A DNA stretch of 64,000 bases from Alphaproteobacteria bacterium (GCA_018650465.1 JABIFY010000106.1:1-64000), one strand, 5' to 3'; shown: positions 28,967-38,875, counted from the stretch's first letter. The notes: generated by a model from the letters alone, not told the origin. Translations and numbers: made by a program.

Positions 28967-30640
28967 TCAGGATACGCCCATACGCACAGGCGCTGCCCGG
29001 TTGCCGGAACCCCGTTGTGGCAGGCGTGGCAAAGCAAAGCCTTGCTGATAACTGGCGTTCAGCAAGACAGTTTTTTTCCACAACCAGCCACCGAACAATG
29101 TAGCAAAACCGATAATGGCAAAGGAGGCAGATACGTTCAGTTCTGGCATAACTTGCAGGATCGTTAACAAGGCCCACGGTACAACGTGGCCGATCAGCAC
29201 AAGCAGCAGGCTTACGGATTTGAATTCCTTTTGCGCAAGGGGCCCGATGCCAAAGTCCTTTGCCTTGATGCGATAGGTTTGCCAGAGGATAAAGTTAACT
29301 GCCGCGAGGAAAGAACCCACCGAGAGCAAATAGGCCGGGTTCACAAAGGCGGCAGGAAAAGCCGCCTGGGCAAGTGCCAATACGCCGATGCCTTCGAACA
29401 GGCCGGTCGCGATTAACATCCACGGGATAAGCGGTGCACGCCAGGCTGGAATGCCTTTGGCCGCGAACAGGATGCGGGCCTGAGCAAACAAGAAGGCGCC
29501 GCCACAAACCCCGATGACACCATGCAGAAAGGTTAAGCCTTGAGGACCGAGAACCGATACGCCCAAAAGCCAGGGCAGAAAATCAAGCCCGACAGCCGGG
29601 AAGAATACCATTGCCAGATATATCTCCCGCGACATCCATGAGGATTGTGGGCGACGCAAAGCGTTCAGAATGCGGAAAGGGCGACCGATCTTGAACAGCA
29701 ATGTCAACAAACCCAAACCCATGACAGCAGCGCCAAAGGCATTGATCACGGGCAGGAAGTTCAGGTTAACCTGGCCCAACAACAAACCGATCCAGCTGAC
29801 AACAATCAGGCCGGAACCCATGCCTCCCAGAATAAAGTTGGTGGCACCTTTCCAGTCCCAGAATTGCTGGCGACGGCCCGTCAGGGCGTGGGCAGGATCG
29901 GCGTAAACATCGTCACCCGTCTCGTCTTCTCGGGCGTCGCGACCGGGCGTGGTCTTTGGCAGGTCGTAGACATATTTGATTTGCGGATTGGTGCCCAGTT
30001 CTTCATGCATCTGGAAGGTTTGTTTTTCCGACGCCAGTTTCGATACGTTACTTTCCGGATTGTTGAAATCACCAAAATGCAATGCCTGGGCGATGCAAGA
30101 GGCAGCACAGGCTGGTGTCGCCAGCAGGTCAACTCCTGGAGTCTGGCCCGTTTCAGCGGCTTCGTCGATGCGACTGACACAGAAAGTGCATTTGGACATG
30201 ACACTGACACGTTCCGGATGGGCCGTGGCCTTTTCCTGGCGGGTCATTTCTTTGCCATAGTAGCCCTTCATTTCATGCACAATTGTGCGCGCCTGGTAGG
30301 GGCAAGAAACGGCACAATAGGAACAGCCAATACACAGGTCATAATCCATCGTCACCAAGCCATCGGCGCGTTGAGCGGTGGCCCCGGTTGGGCAAACGGG
30401 CACGCAAGGTGGCTCTTCACAATGTTGGCAACCTGTCACCATGAACAATCGCTGAACATCGGGGAAGCTGCCGAGTTCCACATCCAGCACGCGTCGCCAC
30501 TGAACTTCAGGCGGGGTGTCATTTGCGTGTTTGCAGGCAATCGTGCAGGTCTGGCAACCGACACAACGGTTCAGGTCAACGATCATGCCCCAGCGTTTGC
30601 TGGGGTCGATGTTTGGTGAGGTGGTGTTGTTCAAACTCAT
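28967..30640 (-). CDS. Fused 4Fe-4S electron-transfer and NrfD/DmsC-like membrane-anchor subunit (PadC-PadD-like)
   Basis: N-terminal CVGCQTCTIACK, CQHCEEPPCVPVCP, CIGCSYCAVSCPYQARTI, CTFC; C-terminal multi-TM anchor; ATGA overlap with the molybdopterin subunit. Confidence 0.85.
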   Translation of the reverse strand: MSLNNTTSPNIDPSKRWGMIVDLNRCVGCQTCTIACKHANDTPPEVQWRRVLDVELGSFPDVQRLFMVTGCQHCEEPPCVPVCPTGATAQRADGLVTMDYDLCIGCSYCAVSCPYQARTIVHEMKGYYGKEMTRQEKATAHPERVSVMSKCTFCVSRIDEAAETGQTPGVDLLATPACAASCIAQALHFGDFNNPESNVSKLASEKQTFQMHEELGTNPQIKYVYDLPKTTPGRDAREDETGDDVYADPAHALTGRRQQFWDWKGATNFILGGMGSGLIVVSWIGLLLGQVNLNFLPVINAFGAAVMGLGLLTLLFKIGRPFRILNALRRPQSSWMSREIYLAMVFFPAVGLDFLPWLLGVSVLGPQGLTFLHGVIGVCGGAFLFAQARILFAAKGIPAWRAPLIPWMLIATGLFEGIGVLALAQAAFPAAFVNPAYLLSVGSFLAAVNFILWQTYRIKAKDFGIGPLAQKEFKSVSLLLVLIGHVVPWALLTILQVMPELNVSASFAIIGFATLFGGWLWKKTVLLNASYQQGFALPRLPQRGSGNRAAPVRMGVS

Positions 30641-33441
30641 GTCAAATCCCGCTTTGGACCCTTGCCCCTTGTTATTTTTACGCGAACGAGATCAGCGCCT
30701 GAGCCTGTGCCATCCGTCAAAGACAGCGATATGTCAGACAATGAATTCAGGCTGGCGAGCTTGAAGTCCTTGGCCACTGGTTGTTTCCAGTGGTCAAACT
30801 GGCCAATCATCAAAATTGTGTCAGGCCGTATGCCCGCCTTGAAGACGGCATAACCTTCCGAGGTGCCCGTCGGGCTTTCCAGCACGATGGGGTCACCATC
30901 CTCCAGGCCCAGCTTTTTGCCAGCCTCGCGGTTCATGATGACGCCTTTATGTCCGGCAACGTTATCAGCGACTTCCTTGATCAACGGCAGACCGACATTG
31001 GCACCCCATGAATACTGCATGGAGCGTGCAGTCAATGCCCAGAATTGGTAGTCATCAGGGTTCTTGCCGACTTCTTTGGCGTAGTTCTGCCAAATCTCCG
31101 GGAAAGGCTCCCACGATGGCAAAGGCTCGTATTCCTCAAGCTGGCTGTCCCACCACTTGATGTCGTTTTCGTGCAAGCGATTGGAAAGCTGAGTACCGTG
31201 GCGTTTGATCCGTTCCTGATAAGGCAGCTCAAACCGCAGGCCCTGTTTCTTAAGGGCGGGGTAGAGATACCATTCCAGTTGCGAGAAAGGGGCCAGCATG
31301 TGGCTGTTTTCCTTGAACCACTCAAGGTCGTGAACCTCTTCGCCATCCGATAGATCGTGACTGGCGGCTTTGGAGACAGAATCCCAAATCTCTTCGCGGG
31401 TGTGCGGTACGGTCGGGTCCAGACTGTAATCAAACTTGTCGTTTTTCAGACGCATGCCCGCGGCACCACGGTTGATGGCCGAGTTATATTCTTCCAGAAT
31501 GCCAACGCGTGTTGCCAGTTCCGTGGCGATATCGGTCATGTCCATGATGTCCGTGACAGGCTCCGCCACCGGCTGGCGGATCGCCCAGCCATGGTGTTCC
31601 CAATATTGTTGCACAAATTTGGTGCCACCAATGCGGATCAGCTGCATACCTTCAAGGTCGGTGGCTTCCGGCAACAAGACGTCCGCAAAGTGGTTGGTTT
31701 CATCGTCCGTGTAAGCAAAAGCGACGACGAAGGGAAATTCAGCAATACGTTTGGCGATTTCCGGCCCGTTCCAGTGTGAAATGGAGGGGTTGGTTCGATA
31801 ACAAATCCACATGTCGGGATTGGTTTGCTTGGGCCAGTTTTCCGGCTGTTTTTTCTGGAACAACCACGGCAGATGTGCCGGGCCCAGTGCAGCCGACCAC
31901 GGAGAGTCTGCCGCCAGAGGCACCAACGTATTGTAACCGTTGCGGATCTTCGGATCTTTCTGCCAGCCTTCTTTCGAGGTTTCGTTGAAGGGGTAATGCA
32001 TGAAGCCGTCCGGCCCCGGCGTGGCAGATTTTTTGCGGTTATCCGCCGGGCGGTTCAGCTTGACGGCTGTACCCAAAGTACCACCTGGAACTTCCAGTGC
32101 CCCAACAAGCGTGCACAGAACAGTTCTGGCCCAGCAGCAGTTGTAGCCGCCCCAGCCATTGTTCACCGATTTGCCCAGCATGATTGAAACCGGCCGGAAG
32201 GGCAGGGTTTCACCATCAATTTCGATCGTCTCGCCAATGCGGGCGTGGGCCACAAATTCGTCAGCGATACGGCGAATGTTTTCGGCTGGAATATCACAGG
32301 TTTCCGCAGCCCATTCCGGAGAGTAGGGCGTTACATGCTCAATCAGTTTTTGGAACGACGTACCGGCTTCGATGTTGGAGTGTGACCATTCTTGATCGTC
32401 AGGGCCTTCTTCTACACCTGTCACAGTATAGATGCCGCCAAGAGCTGGTTTGTTAATCAAGGCATCATAAGTCTTGGCGGTATTGTCGCTGAGGTCCCAG
32501 ATCAAAGGCTTGCGGCTTTGTGGATCACGCAGAAAATAACCGTTGGGACCAACCAGGTATGGTGAATTTGTATCATCGCCCAGAAAGGGGATGTCGCAAA
32601 TTTCTTCCCAGTCCCGTTCCACAATAATGCGGTGGATCAAGGCATAGAGGAAGGCAGCATCTGTTTTAGGCTTGATAGGGACCCATTCGGCGGACAGGGC
32701 ACCGGTAACAGACAGGTGCGGTTCGACCTGAACACGTTTAATGCCGCGCTCGCGCGCATTTGCTTCCCGCCAGACACCGGCGGGGCCACTGGCCGCTTCA
32801 ATATTATGACCGCAATTGATTATGTATTCGGTATAGGGGGTGTCTTGCGAAATGGTGAAGGCCCGATGCCATAACTCACCATAAAGATGCTCCGAGTGAT
32901 AACATTTCACACCCTGGCCCGCACCATATCCTTGATCAATGGCCCCCCAGGCAGACAGAAATGCCGGCCATGAACCCATATATTGAACCGGTGTGCCACC
33001 ACCACCTGTGGTCATGGCAAGGCGGGGAAAGCCGCTGCCATCTCTCAAGCCCTTGGCCCGCATTTCCTTCATACGGTCGGCTACGATATCCAGGGCTTCG
33101 TCCCAGGAAATTGGCACAAAGCCCGGGTCTTCTTCGCGGCCCTTTTTTGGGTTGGTGCGCTTCATGGGTTGCTGAATACGGTTTGGATTGTACGTCTTCT
33201 GGACCAGGCCATAAGCTTTGACGCAAACCCGTCCACCGCCTGGATGCTCTCCGGTGATGTCAAAATTACTCTCAACACGCATGGCGACGCCGTTTTCGAC
33301 TTCCACCTTCAAAAGGTCCGGTCCGGCAACACACTGATAACAATAGACCGGGACTTTTTTACGGCTGTTGTCGCCAGTGCCTGCGACGGTTTCTGGTGCT
33401 TTTACAGCGTTTGCGTCTGGGGTGTTGGAGACATCCGTCAT
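30637..33441 (-). CDS. padB: Molybdopterin oxidoreductase catalytic subunit, phenylacetyl-CoA:acceptor oxidoreductase-like
   Basis: YCYQCVAGPDLLKVEVENGVAMRVESNFDITGEHPGGGRVCVKAYG..., FVPISWDEALDIVADRM, MILVLPEATDLEG-type motifs; next to paaK; no Tat signal apparent. Confidence 0.75.
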   Translation of the reverse strand: MTDVSNTPDANAVKAPETVAGTGDNSRKKVPVYCYQCVAGPDLLKVEVENGVAMRVESNFDITGEHPGGGRVCVKAYGLVQKTYNPNRIQQPMKRTNPKKGREEDPGFVPISWDEALDIVADRMKEMRAKGLRDGSGFPRLAMTTGGGGTPVQYMGSWPAFLSAWGAIDQGYGAGQGVKCYHSEHLYGELWHRAFTISQDTPYTEYIINCGHNIEAASGPAGVWREANARERGIKRVQVEPHLSVTGALSAEWVPIKPKTDAAFLYALIHRIIVERDWEEICDIPFLGDDTNSPYLVGPNGYFLRDPQSRKPLIWDLSDNTAKTYDALINKPALGGIYTVTGVEEGPDDQEWSHSNIEAGTSFQKLIEHVTPYSPEWAAETCDIPAENIRRIADEFVAHARIGETIEIDGETLPFRPVSIMLGKSVNNGWGGYNCCWARTVLCTLVGALEVPGGTLGTAVKLNRPADNRKKSATPGPDGFMHYPFNETSKEGWQKDPKIRNGYNTLVPLAADSPWSAALGPAHLPWLFQKKQPENWPKQTNPDMWICYRTNPSISHWNGPEIAKRIAEFPFVVAFAYTDDETNHFADVLLPEATDLEGMQLIRIGGTKFVQQYWEHHGWAIRQPVAEPVTDIMDMTDIATELATRVGILEEYNSAINRGAAGMRLKNDKFDYSLDPTVPHTREEIWDSVSKAASHDLSDGEEVHDLEWFKENSHMLAPFSQLEWYLYPALKKQGLRFELPYQERIKRHGTQLSNRLHENDIKWWDSQLEEYEPLPSWEPFPEIWQNYAKEVGKNPDDYQFWALTARSMQYSWGANVGLPLIKEVADNVAGHKGVIMNREAGKKLGLEDGDPIVLESPTGTSEGYAVFKAGIRPDTILMIGQFDHWKQPVAKDFKLASLNSLSDISLSLTDGTGSGADLVRVKITRGKGPKRDLT

Positions 33442-33547
33442 CGGACTATCCTTGTCATCAGTTAAGAAGTCGGCGGTTAAAAAAATTGGTTGGCAACCTG
33501 GTGCACACCCCAAAAGGCGCTGTCAGGCTGCCAACGATCTGGATCTT

Positions 33548-33952
33548 TTATAGGTTGGCCTTGGCAACTTTGGCTGCCAGGCGTTCACCTGTTTTGGCCA
33601 TATCGACGACAAAACGGGTGTGCTTGCCCTTGCCGCATTCTTCAATATTATCCGAGGCTGTAACTTCCAGCGTCACAAGCCTGCCTTCAACTTTGGCAAC
33701 TGTGGCGGTAATGTCGACGTCCATGCCCATGGGGGTGGCGGCGGTGTGGGCGACAGAAACATGGGTTCCGACACTGTCTTCACCCTCGTCACAATGTTCG
33801 ACCAGTAAATCGCGGCAAGTTTGTTCAATGTCCCGGATCAGTTCCGGCGTGGCGTAAATGCGAAGGTCTTCGCCCATGAAGTCGATTGTACGCGCCTTGT
33901 CGACGGTGAAATTGCGCGTCACACTCAGGCCTGCGACCAAACTATCTTTCAT
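33548..33952 (-). CDS. Hot-dog fold acyl-CoA thioesterase (FlK-like)
   Basis: TPELIRDIEQTCRDLLVEHCDEGEDSVGTHVSVAHTAATPMGMDVDITATVAKVEGRLVTLEVTASDN...KHTRFVVD. Confidence 0.8.
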   Translation of the reverse strand: MKDSLVAGLSVTRNFTVDKARTIDFMGEDLRIYATPELIRDIEQTCRDLLVEHCDEGEDSVGTHVSVAHTAATPMGMDVDITATVAKVEGRLVTLEVTASDNIEECGKGKHTRFVVDMAKTGERLAAKVAKANL

Positions 33953-34055
33953 CCCTGTATTCTCCAGTTGTCACGCGCAAACACGCGATGACGGGTTAAT
34001 CCCCCAATTATCGAGAGGAATTCTAGGCCTGTGAGAACACGGGGGCAATCAAATT

Positions 34056-34100
34056 GTTGGGCACCCCAACGTTTTATTTATAAGTTATTGAAATGTAACT
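34056..34100. promoter_or_regulatory. Two dyads upstream of the thioesterase-pad-paaK-hcr operon
   Basis: GTTGGG-cac-CCCAAC (34056-34070) and AGTTA-ttgaaatg-TAACT (34083-34100). Confidence 0.45.
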
Positions 34101-34156
34101 AATAAAAATTTGATATTTGGAGTTTTGAGTAGTTGGGGAACTGTGGAAACCAGACT

Positions 34157-36850
34157 TTATGCTGATGTGCTCTTCAAAGGCTGGATGCTCATAGAGGCCA
34201 TCGCAGTCAAAGCGCCTTCATAATAAGCCAGCCGACTGAGCGTATAGGCTGAGGCCGATCCCTTGGATTTGAAGGCATTTTCGTCTTCTGGTCCATCTTT
34301 AATGAATTTGTGGGCTTTCTCTATCTCCTTCATGGCATTCGATGCCAAAGTCAGAGCTTCTTTTGCCTTGTCAGTGGTTGAGAGATCAATATCGCCAACA
34401 AGACCGAGGGCAAATGCCATTTGATCCGCCGACAATTCACCGATCCGGTCGCCTTCTTCAAACTTGCCAAATAATGTGGCTTCTTTCAGGCCCAGACCAG
34501 GCAGGGCGTTGAAATTAGACGTACCGGAGGAAATCGTAATTTTATTGCCATTTAGCGCTTCGATCTGGAAGACACGCTCGTCAATGCCGTCAGTCAAGGA
34601 AGCACGCCCTTGAATACCAAGGACCGAGTTAATTTTGAACGTCAGGTAACCAAAGGTGTCGTCCTGATCAATGGTCACTTTAGACTCTGTTCCATTGACG
34701 CCGATAAAAAATGTCTGGGCATCTCGAACAGTTGTCCGGGCACCAACAGTCAGAGAGTTTTCGACCGGGATTGGACCGCCGGGAAGGCCAAGCTTGGAAA
34801 GCGTGTTCGAGCCATCCGCATCAAAGGCGATGTCATAACCCTGGTGGGTCATGCCACCGCCGAACTGGTGGGTATATTGAAGAGTGCCCGTTGAATTAAA
34901 TTTGGCCATGTGACCGTCCAGACTGCTGGACTGGGTCTCGCCCGTCAGGGTGCCGGTCGTGCTGCCGGTGACATAGACGTCATCTGTGGTGGTATCAATG
35001 GCGATGCCGAAGTTTTTGTCGGTATCTGTCGTGCCCACATAAGAGACAAAATTCACGGATGCACTGGCGCCGGTATCATCGACAGAAAGCACAAAACCAT
35101 CCGTGCCGCCACTGTGGGCATTAACAACCGAGGCCGCCAGTGTGCTGCTGGATGTGAAGCCGGAAATAAAAGGGTCGCCGTTGCTGTCCAGAGCAATGCC
35201 TGTGATGTCTCCGTCCGAGCCTACAGTGCCCAGGCTTTGGTCATAGGTCAGCGAACCGGCGCTATCATATTTACGCAGGTAGCCATCGGCGTCGGCCATA
35301 CCGGTAACAAAAATATCGCCAGAAGAATTTACGGTAATCGCTTTTGCTGTCTCATCGCCAGCGCTTGAAAACTGTTGGTTGAAGGCCAGTGTGCCATCGG
35401 TGTCCAGCTTGGCAATATAGGCGTCTGTGCCGCCGCTGTAGGTCTGGTCTGACGCCATGGCACCTTCAGTAATACCTGCAGCATATATATTGCCGCTGGT
35501 GTCAAAAGAGATATCCAGCGCCGCGTCCATGGCGTAAGGACCCAACTGACGGGTCCAGAGTTCTTCACCTTCGGAGTCGAATTTGGAAATGAAGTTGTCC
35601 GTCCCGAAATCAAGAGCCGCCGCCGAGAGGGAGCCGCCTGTCTGGCCGGCAATAACAACATTGTCGCTGGCATCAACGGCAACTGAAAAGCCACCTGCTG
35701 ATTGGTTTGAGCCCAGCATTCTTGAAAAAAGCAGAGCGCCACTGGCATCGTATTTCTGCAAGAATATATCGGAGCCGTCGACATTGATCTGGCCTTCCAT
35801 GTCGCCAGAAGTCGTACCGACAACATAAACATTGCCTTGAGAATCCGTCGCGACACCGTTGGCGCTTTCGCCATGGAACTCGCCATCATAATTACTGTCT
35901 ATATTCTGGTAAAATACCTGATTTGGGTCTGCGGCAGCCAGGTCATCGACCTTCAGCAAGAAGCCATTAGCCAGATCACCACTACCGCTTCGACCCGTGA
36001 CATACACTGAGCTTGATTCGGCGGCAGCCGCATGGGCCAGCGACACGGTCTCGCCACTGCCAATGTTGGCCTCAAGCCCATATGAGGTTTCGGATTCGCG
36101 ATGAACAGCAAAGTTGGTGGAAAACCCGGCAGTGCTCAGGTCGGAATTGATCTGGGTTGTAATGTCATCCAGGGACAGGCTGGCGGCGTCAGATAAATTG
36201 ACGGTGACATCTGTGGTAATACTGTTGAGGGTAACTGAAACCGTAAAAGCGTCAGAGGCTGTCAGTTCCGGAACGGCGCTGTCACGAGTTGTCGCAATAT
36301 GATTGCCACGGAAGGCAGTGTCATCAGAGGCCGGTGGAATTGAGATATTGGATTTCAGCACGTCAGACTTCAGTTCGGCAACCAGGTTGACGTTGCTGAA
36401 ATCGGTTTTGTTCACAAAATCCTTGATTTCTGTCAGATATCGCGAGTACTGGCGCTCAAGCAATGTCGACATGGCATTGCCTGCAGATGTTCCTGCATAT
36501 TCAGTCAGCTCTTCAAGTTTTGCGAGGCCTTTATATATGGCAAACAGGTTCTTGTAATCATCATCGACATCATCGCGGTCAAACAGGGGATCGGTTAGAT
36601 CGATGACATCCTTGCCAGAGAAGACGCGCTCCTCGATGGTGCCGGTTTTTTGCCGGGCCAACATCCACGGCGGAATAGGGGTCTTGGTATCAATATCTAG
36701 AATATCTTTCAGGGCACCAGAGGCCAGTTTGTCCGCATGCTTGGATGTACCCATGAACGCACCAGTCGTGTAAAAGCTCGACAACGAATTGAAATCGAAT
36801 GTCGGCAGTACATACTTTGGTGTTTCACTGGTGCTCGAAAGCGGCAACAT
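34157..36850 (-). CDS. SBBP-repeat beta-propeller protein with flanking flagellin-IN-like segments
   Basis: Repeated GVATDSQGNVYVVGTTSGD / SVAVDASDNVVIAGQTGG / DISFDTSGNIYAAGITEG / GIALDSNGDPFISGFTSS units; TVSVTLNSITTDVTVNLSDAASLSLDDITTQINSDL and LTFKINSVLGIQGRA...LPGLGLKEATLFG. Confidence 0.75.
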   Translation of the reverse strand: MLPLSSTSETPKYVLPTFDFNSLSSFYTTGAFMGTSKHADKLASGALKDILDIDTKTPIPPWMLARQKTGTIEERVFSGKDVIDLTDPLFDRDDVDDDYKNLFAIYKGLAKLEELTEYAGTSAGNAMSTLLERQYSRYLTEIKDFVNKTDFSNVNLVAELKSDVLKSNISIPPASDDTAFRGNHIATTRDSAVPELTASDAFTVSVTLNSITTDVTVNLSDAASLSLDDITTQINSDLSTAGFSTNFAVHRESETSYGLEANIGSGETVSLAHAAAAESSSVYVTGRSGSGDLANGFLLKVDDLAAADPNQVFYQNIDSNYDGEFHGESANGVATDSQGNVYVVGTTSGDMEGQINVDGSDIFLQKYDASGALLFSRMLGSNQSAGGFSVAVDASDNVVIAGQTGGSLSAAALDFGTDNFISKFDSEGEELWTRQLGPYAMDAALDISFDTSGNIYAAGITEGAMASDQTYSGGTDAYIAKLDTDGTLAFNQQFSSAGDETAKAITVNSSGDIFVTGMADADGYLRKYDSAGSLTYDQSLGTVGSDGDITGIALDSNGDPFISGFTSSSTLAASVVNAHSGGTDGFVLSVDDTGASASVNFVSYVGTTDTDKNFGIAIDTTTDDVYVTGSTTGTLTGETQSSSLDGHMAKFNSTGTLQYTHQFGGGMTHQGYDIAFDADGSNTLSKLGLPGGPIPVENSLTVGARTTVRDAQTFFIGVNGTESKVTIDQDDTFGYLTFKINSVLGIQGRASLTDGIDERVFQIEALNGNKITISSGTSNFNALPGLGLKEATLFGKFEEGDRIGELSADQMAFALGLVGDIDLSTTDKAKEALTLASNAMKEIEKAHKFIKDGPEDENAFKSKGSASAYTLSRLAYYEGALTAMASMSIQPLKSTSA

Positions 36851-37253
36851 TTTCCTGGTTCCTGATCACTTGACCCTCCAACCCGGCAATTTCTGCCGGT
36901 GCGGAGCGCAAAATGCCTTTAAATTGTCCATTAAGGGCATTGGTTACGGGGATATCTGCAATAACCGTGCTAGTTCTGGCTAATTGACAGCATTTATTGA
37001 AATTTATATGCCAGGCCTGTTGCCGGATTTACCTGATCTTAAACAGCTGGCGCTAAAGTGCCCTGGATCAGGTAGTGTCGGAAAAGTTTTTCGCTAATTG
37101 TAGTGATTTCCGATAGTGAGTAACTTATTTGGTATCAATCTTGCGTTGCTTGTTTGTGATTTAACCAACATGGCTAACGGATCGTGAAATTCAGCTGTGA
37201 TCAATTTGATGCTATTTGTGATATTTCTCGCAATTTGATGCGGACAAAAGAGG

Positions 37254-38867
37254 ATGTCAGGCACTGCGCCTGACAGAACCAGAATAATGACATTGAGACC
37301 TGTACCCAACGTTACGCCGCTGCCGTCGCTTGTGCGTTCGCAAGCCCGCGACAAGATAAAGACCATTGACGAGCTGGCCGACATTGCGGCAAAAGCTCGC
37401 GCTGCCGGGCGCTCGGTCGTACTGGCACACGGCGTTTTTGACCTTGTTCATTTGGGTCATGTTCGGCATCTGGAAGCCGCCGCTCGCGAGGGCGATATTC
37501 TGATTGTGACCTGCACAGCGGACGAACATGTCAATAAAGGACCAGACCGGCCGGTATTTCATGACCAGATCAGGGCTGAAATGTTGGCGGCTATGGAATG
37601 TATTGACTGGGCCGGGATCAGTTTCTTCCCGACAGCAGAACAAGTCATCGAAATCATCAAGCCTGACGCCTATGTCAAAGGTCAGGATTATGCGGATTCA
37701 GACGAAGATGTGACCGGCGGCATTGATCTGGAGCGTCAGACCGTTGAGGCCCACGGCGGCAAGGTTGTCTTTACCGAAGACATCACTTTTTCATCGTCTT
37801 CTTTAATAAATGAACATTTTGCCCGTTTCGATCCGGAAGTTCAGTCTTACCTGGATGAAAAGCGTAACGAGAATTTGCTCGACCTGGCCCTGGCGGCTGT
37901 CGACAAAATAGCTGACCTCAAGGTTTTGGTCGTTGGTGATGCAATCATTGATGAATACCAATATACCGTGCCCATGGGGAAATCGGCCAAGGAAAACATT
38001 ATTGCCAGCCGGTTCGATGGTCGTGAAGTATTTGCCGGTGGCGTTGTTGCCGCTGCCAATCACCTTTCAAGCTTTTGCAAACAAGTAGAAGTTTTGACCT
38101 GTCTGGGACGGCGGGACAGTTATGAAAGCCTGATCCGCGAAAGTTTGAACGAGAATGTCAGCGCCAGCTTTGTTTACCGGCGCGGCGTGCCAACAACCCG
38201 CAAATGCCGGTTCGTTGACCCCGGCCACATGCGCAAACTGTTCGAAGTGTATCACTTTGATGATACCCCGCTGTCTGGCCATTCAGAAAGCGAGTTTTGT
38301 AAACTGATTGAAGAGCAAGCACCAAAGTATGACGTGGTTATCGTCACCGATTTTGGCCACGGTCTGATGACCCGCAAGGCAATTGATAAAGTGACCAGCA
38401 AGGCGAAGTTCCTTGCGGTGAATGCCCAGTCGAACAGTGCCAACCATGGCTTTAATTTGATTACCAAATATAAAGAAGCTGATTATATTTCGATTGATGC
38501 ACCGGAAGCGCGTCTTGCAACGGGCGATCAGTTTTCTGATTTGGGTGTTTTGATAGAAGATGATCTCAGACGTCATATTGATTGCCGAAATTTTGCGGTG
38601 ACACATGGCGAAAATGGCTCGGTTGTCTACGAACCCGGCAAGGGCGTCAGCCGCGTACCCGCCTTTACCCGACAAGTCGTTGATACTGTGGGTGCAGGGG
38701 ATGCATTTTTGGCCATTACCGCGCCTATCATTGCCAGTGGCGTTCCCATGGAAATAGCTGGCTTTATTGGTAATGCCGTTGGCGCTCTGAAGGTCGGAAT
38801 TGTTGGTCACCGTCAATCTGTCGGTAAAGTTCCCCTGGTCAAGTTCCTCACCGCTTTATTGAAATAG
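37254..38867 (+). CDS. Bifunctional nucleotidyltransferase / PfkB-family sugar kinase (HldE-like with reversed domain order)
   Basis: N-terminal HGVFDLVHLGHVRHL (HxGH) then PfkB LVVGDAIIDEY...DTVGAGDAFLA. Confidence 0.88.
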   Translation: MSGTAPDRTRIMTLRPVPNVTPLPSLVRSQARDKIKTIDELADIAAKARAAGRSVVLAHGVFDLVHLGHVRHLEAAAREGDILIVTCTADEHVNKGPDRPVFHDQIRAEMLAAMECIDWAGISFFPTAEQVIEIIKPDAYVKGQDYADSDEDVTGGIDLERQTVEAHGGKVVFTEDITFSSSSLINEHFARFDPEVQSYLDEKRNENLLDLALAAVDKIADLKVLVVGDAIIDEYQYTVPMGKSAKENIIASRFDGREVFAGGVVAAANHLSSFCKQVEVLTCLGRRDSYESLIRESLNENVSASFVYRRGVPTTRKCRFVDPGHMRKLFEVYHFDDTPLSGHSESEFCKLIEEQAPKYDVVIVTDFGHGLMTRKAIDKVTSKAKFLAVNAQSNSANHGFNLITKYKEADYISIDAPEARLATGDQFSDLGVLIEDDLRRHIDCRNFAVTHGENGSVVYEPGKGVSRVPAFTRQVVDTVGAGDAFLAITAPIIASGVPMEIAGFIGNAVGALKVGIVGHRQSVGKVPLVKFLTALLK

Positions 38868-38875
38868 AGGACAAT

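Noticed and set aside
29645-30619. 324-aa plus-strand ORF opposite the fused FeS/anchor gene
   Set aside because: Shadow ORF of a high-GC coding gene; composition and lack of motifs argue against coding.
34157-36850. SBBP repeats considered as a DNA repeat array or CRISPR-like structure
   Set aside because: Repetition is at protein level only; nucleotide units are diverged and irregular.
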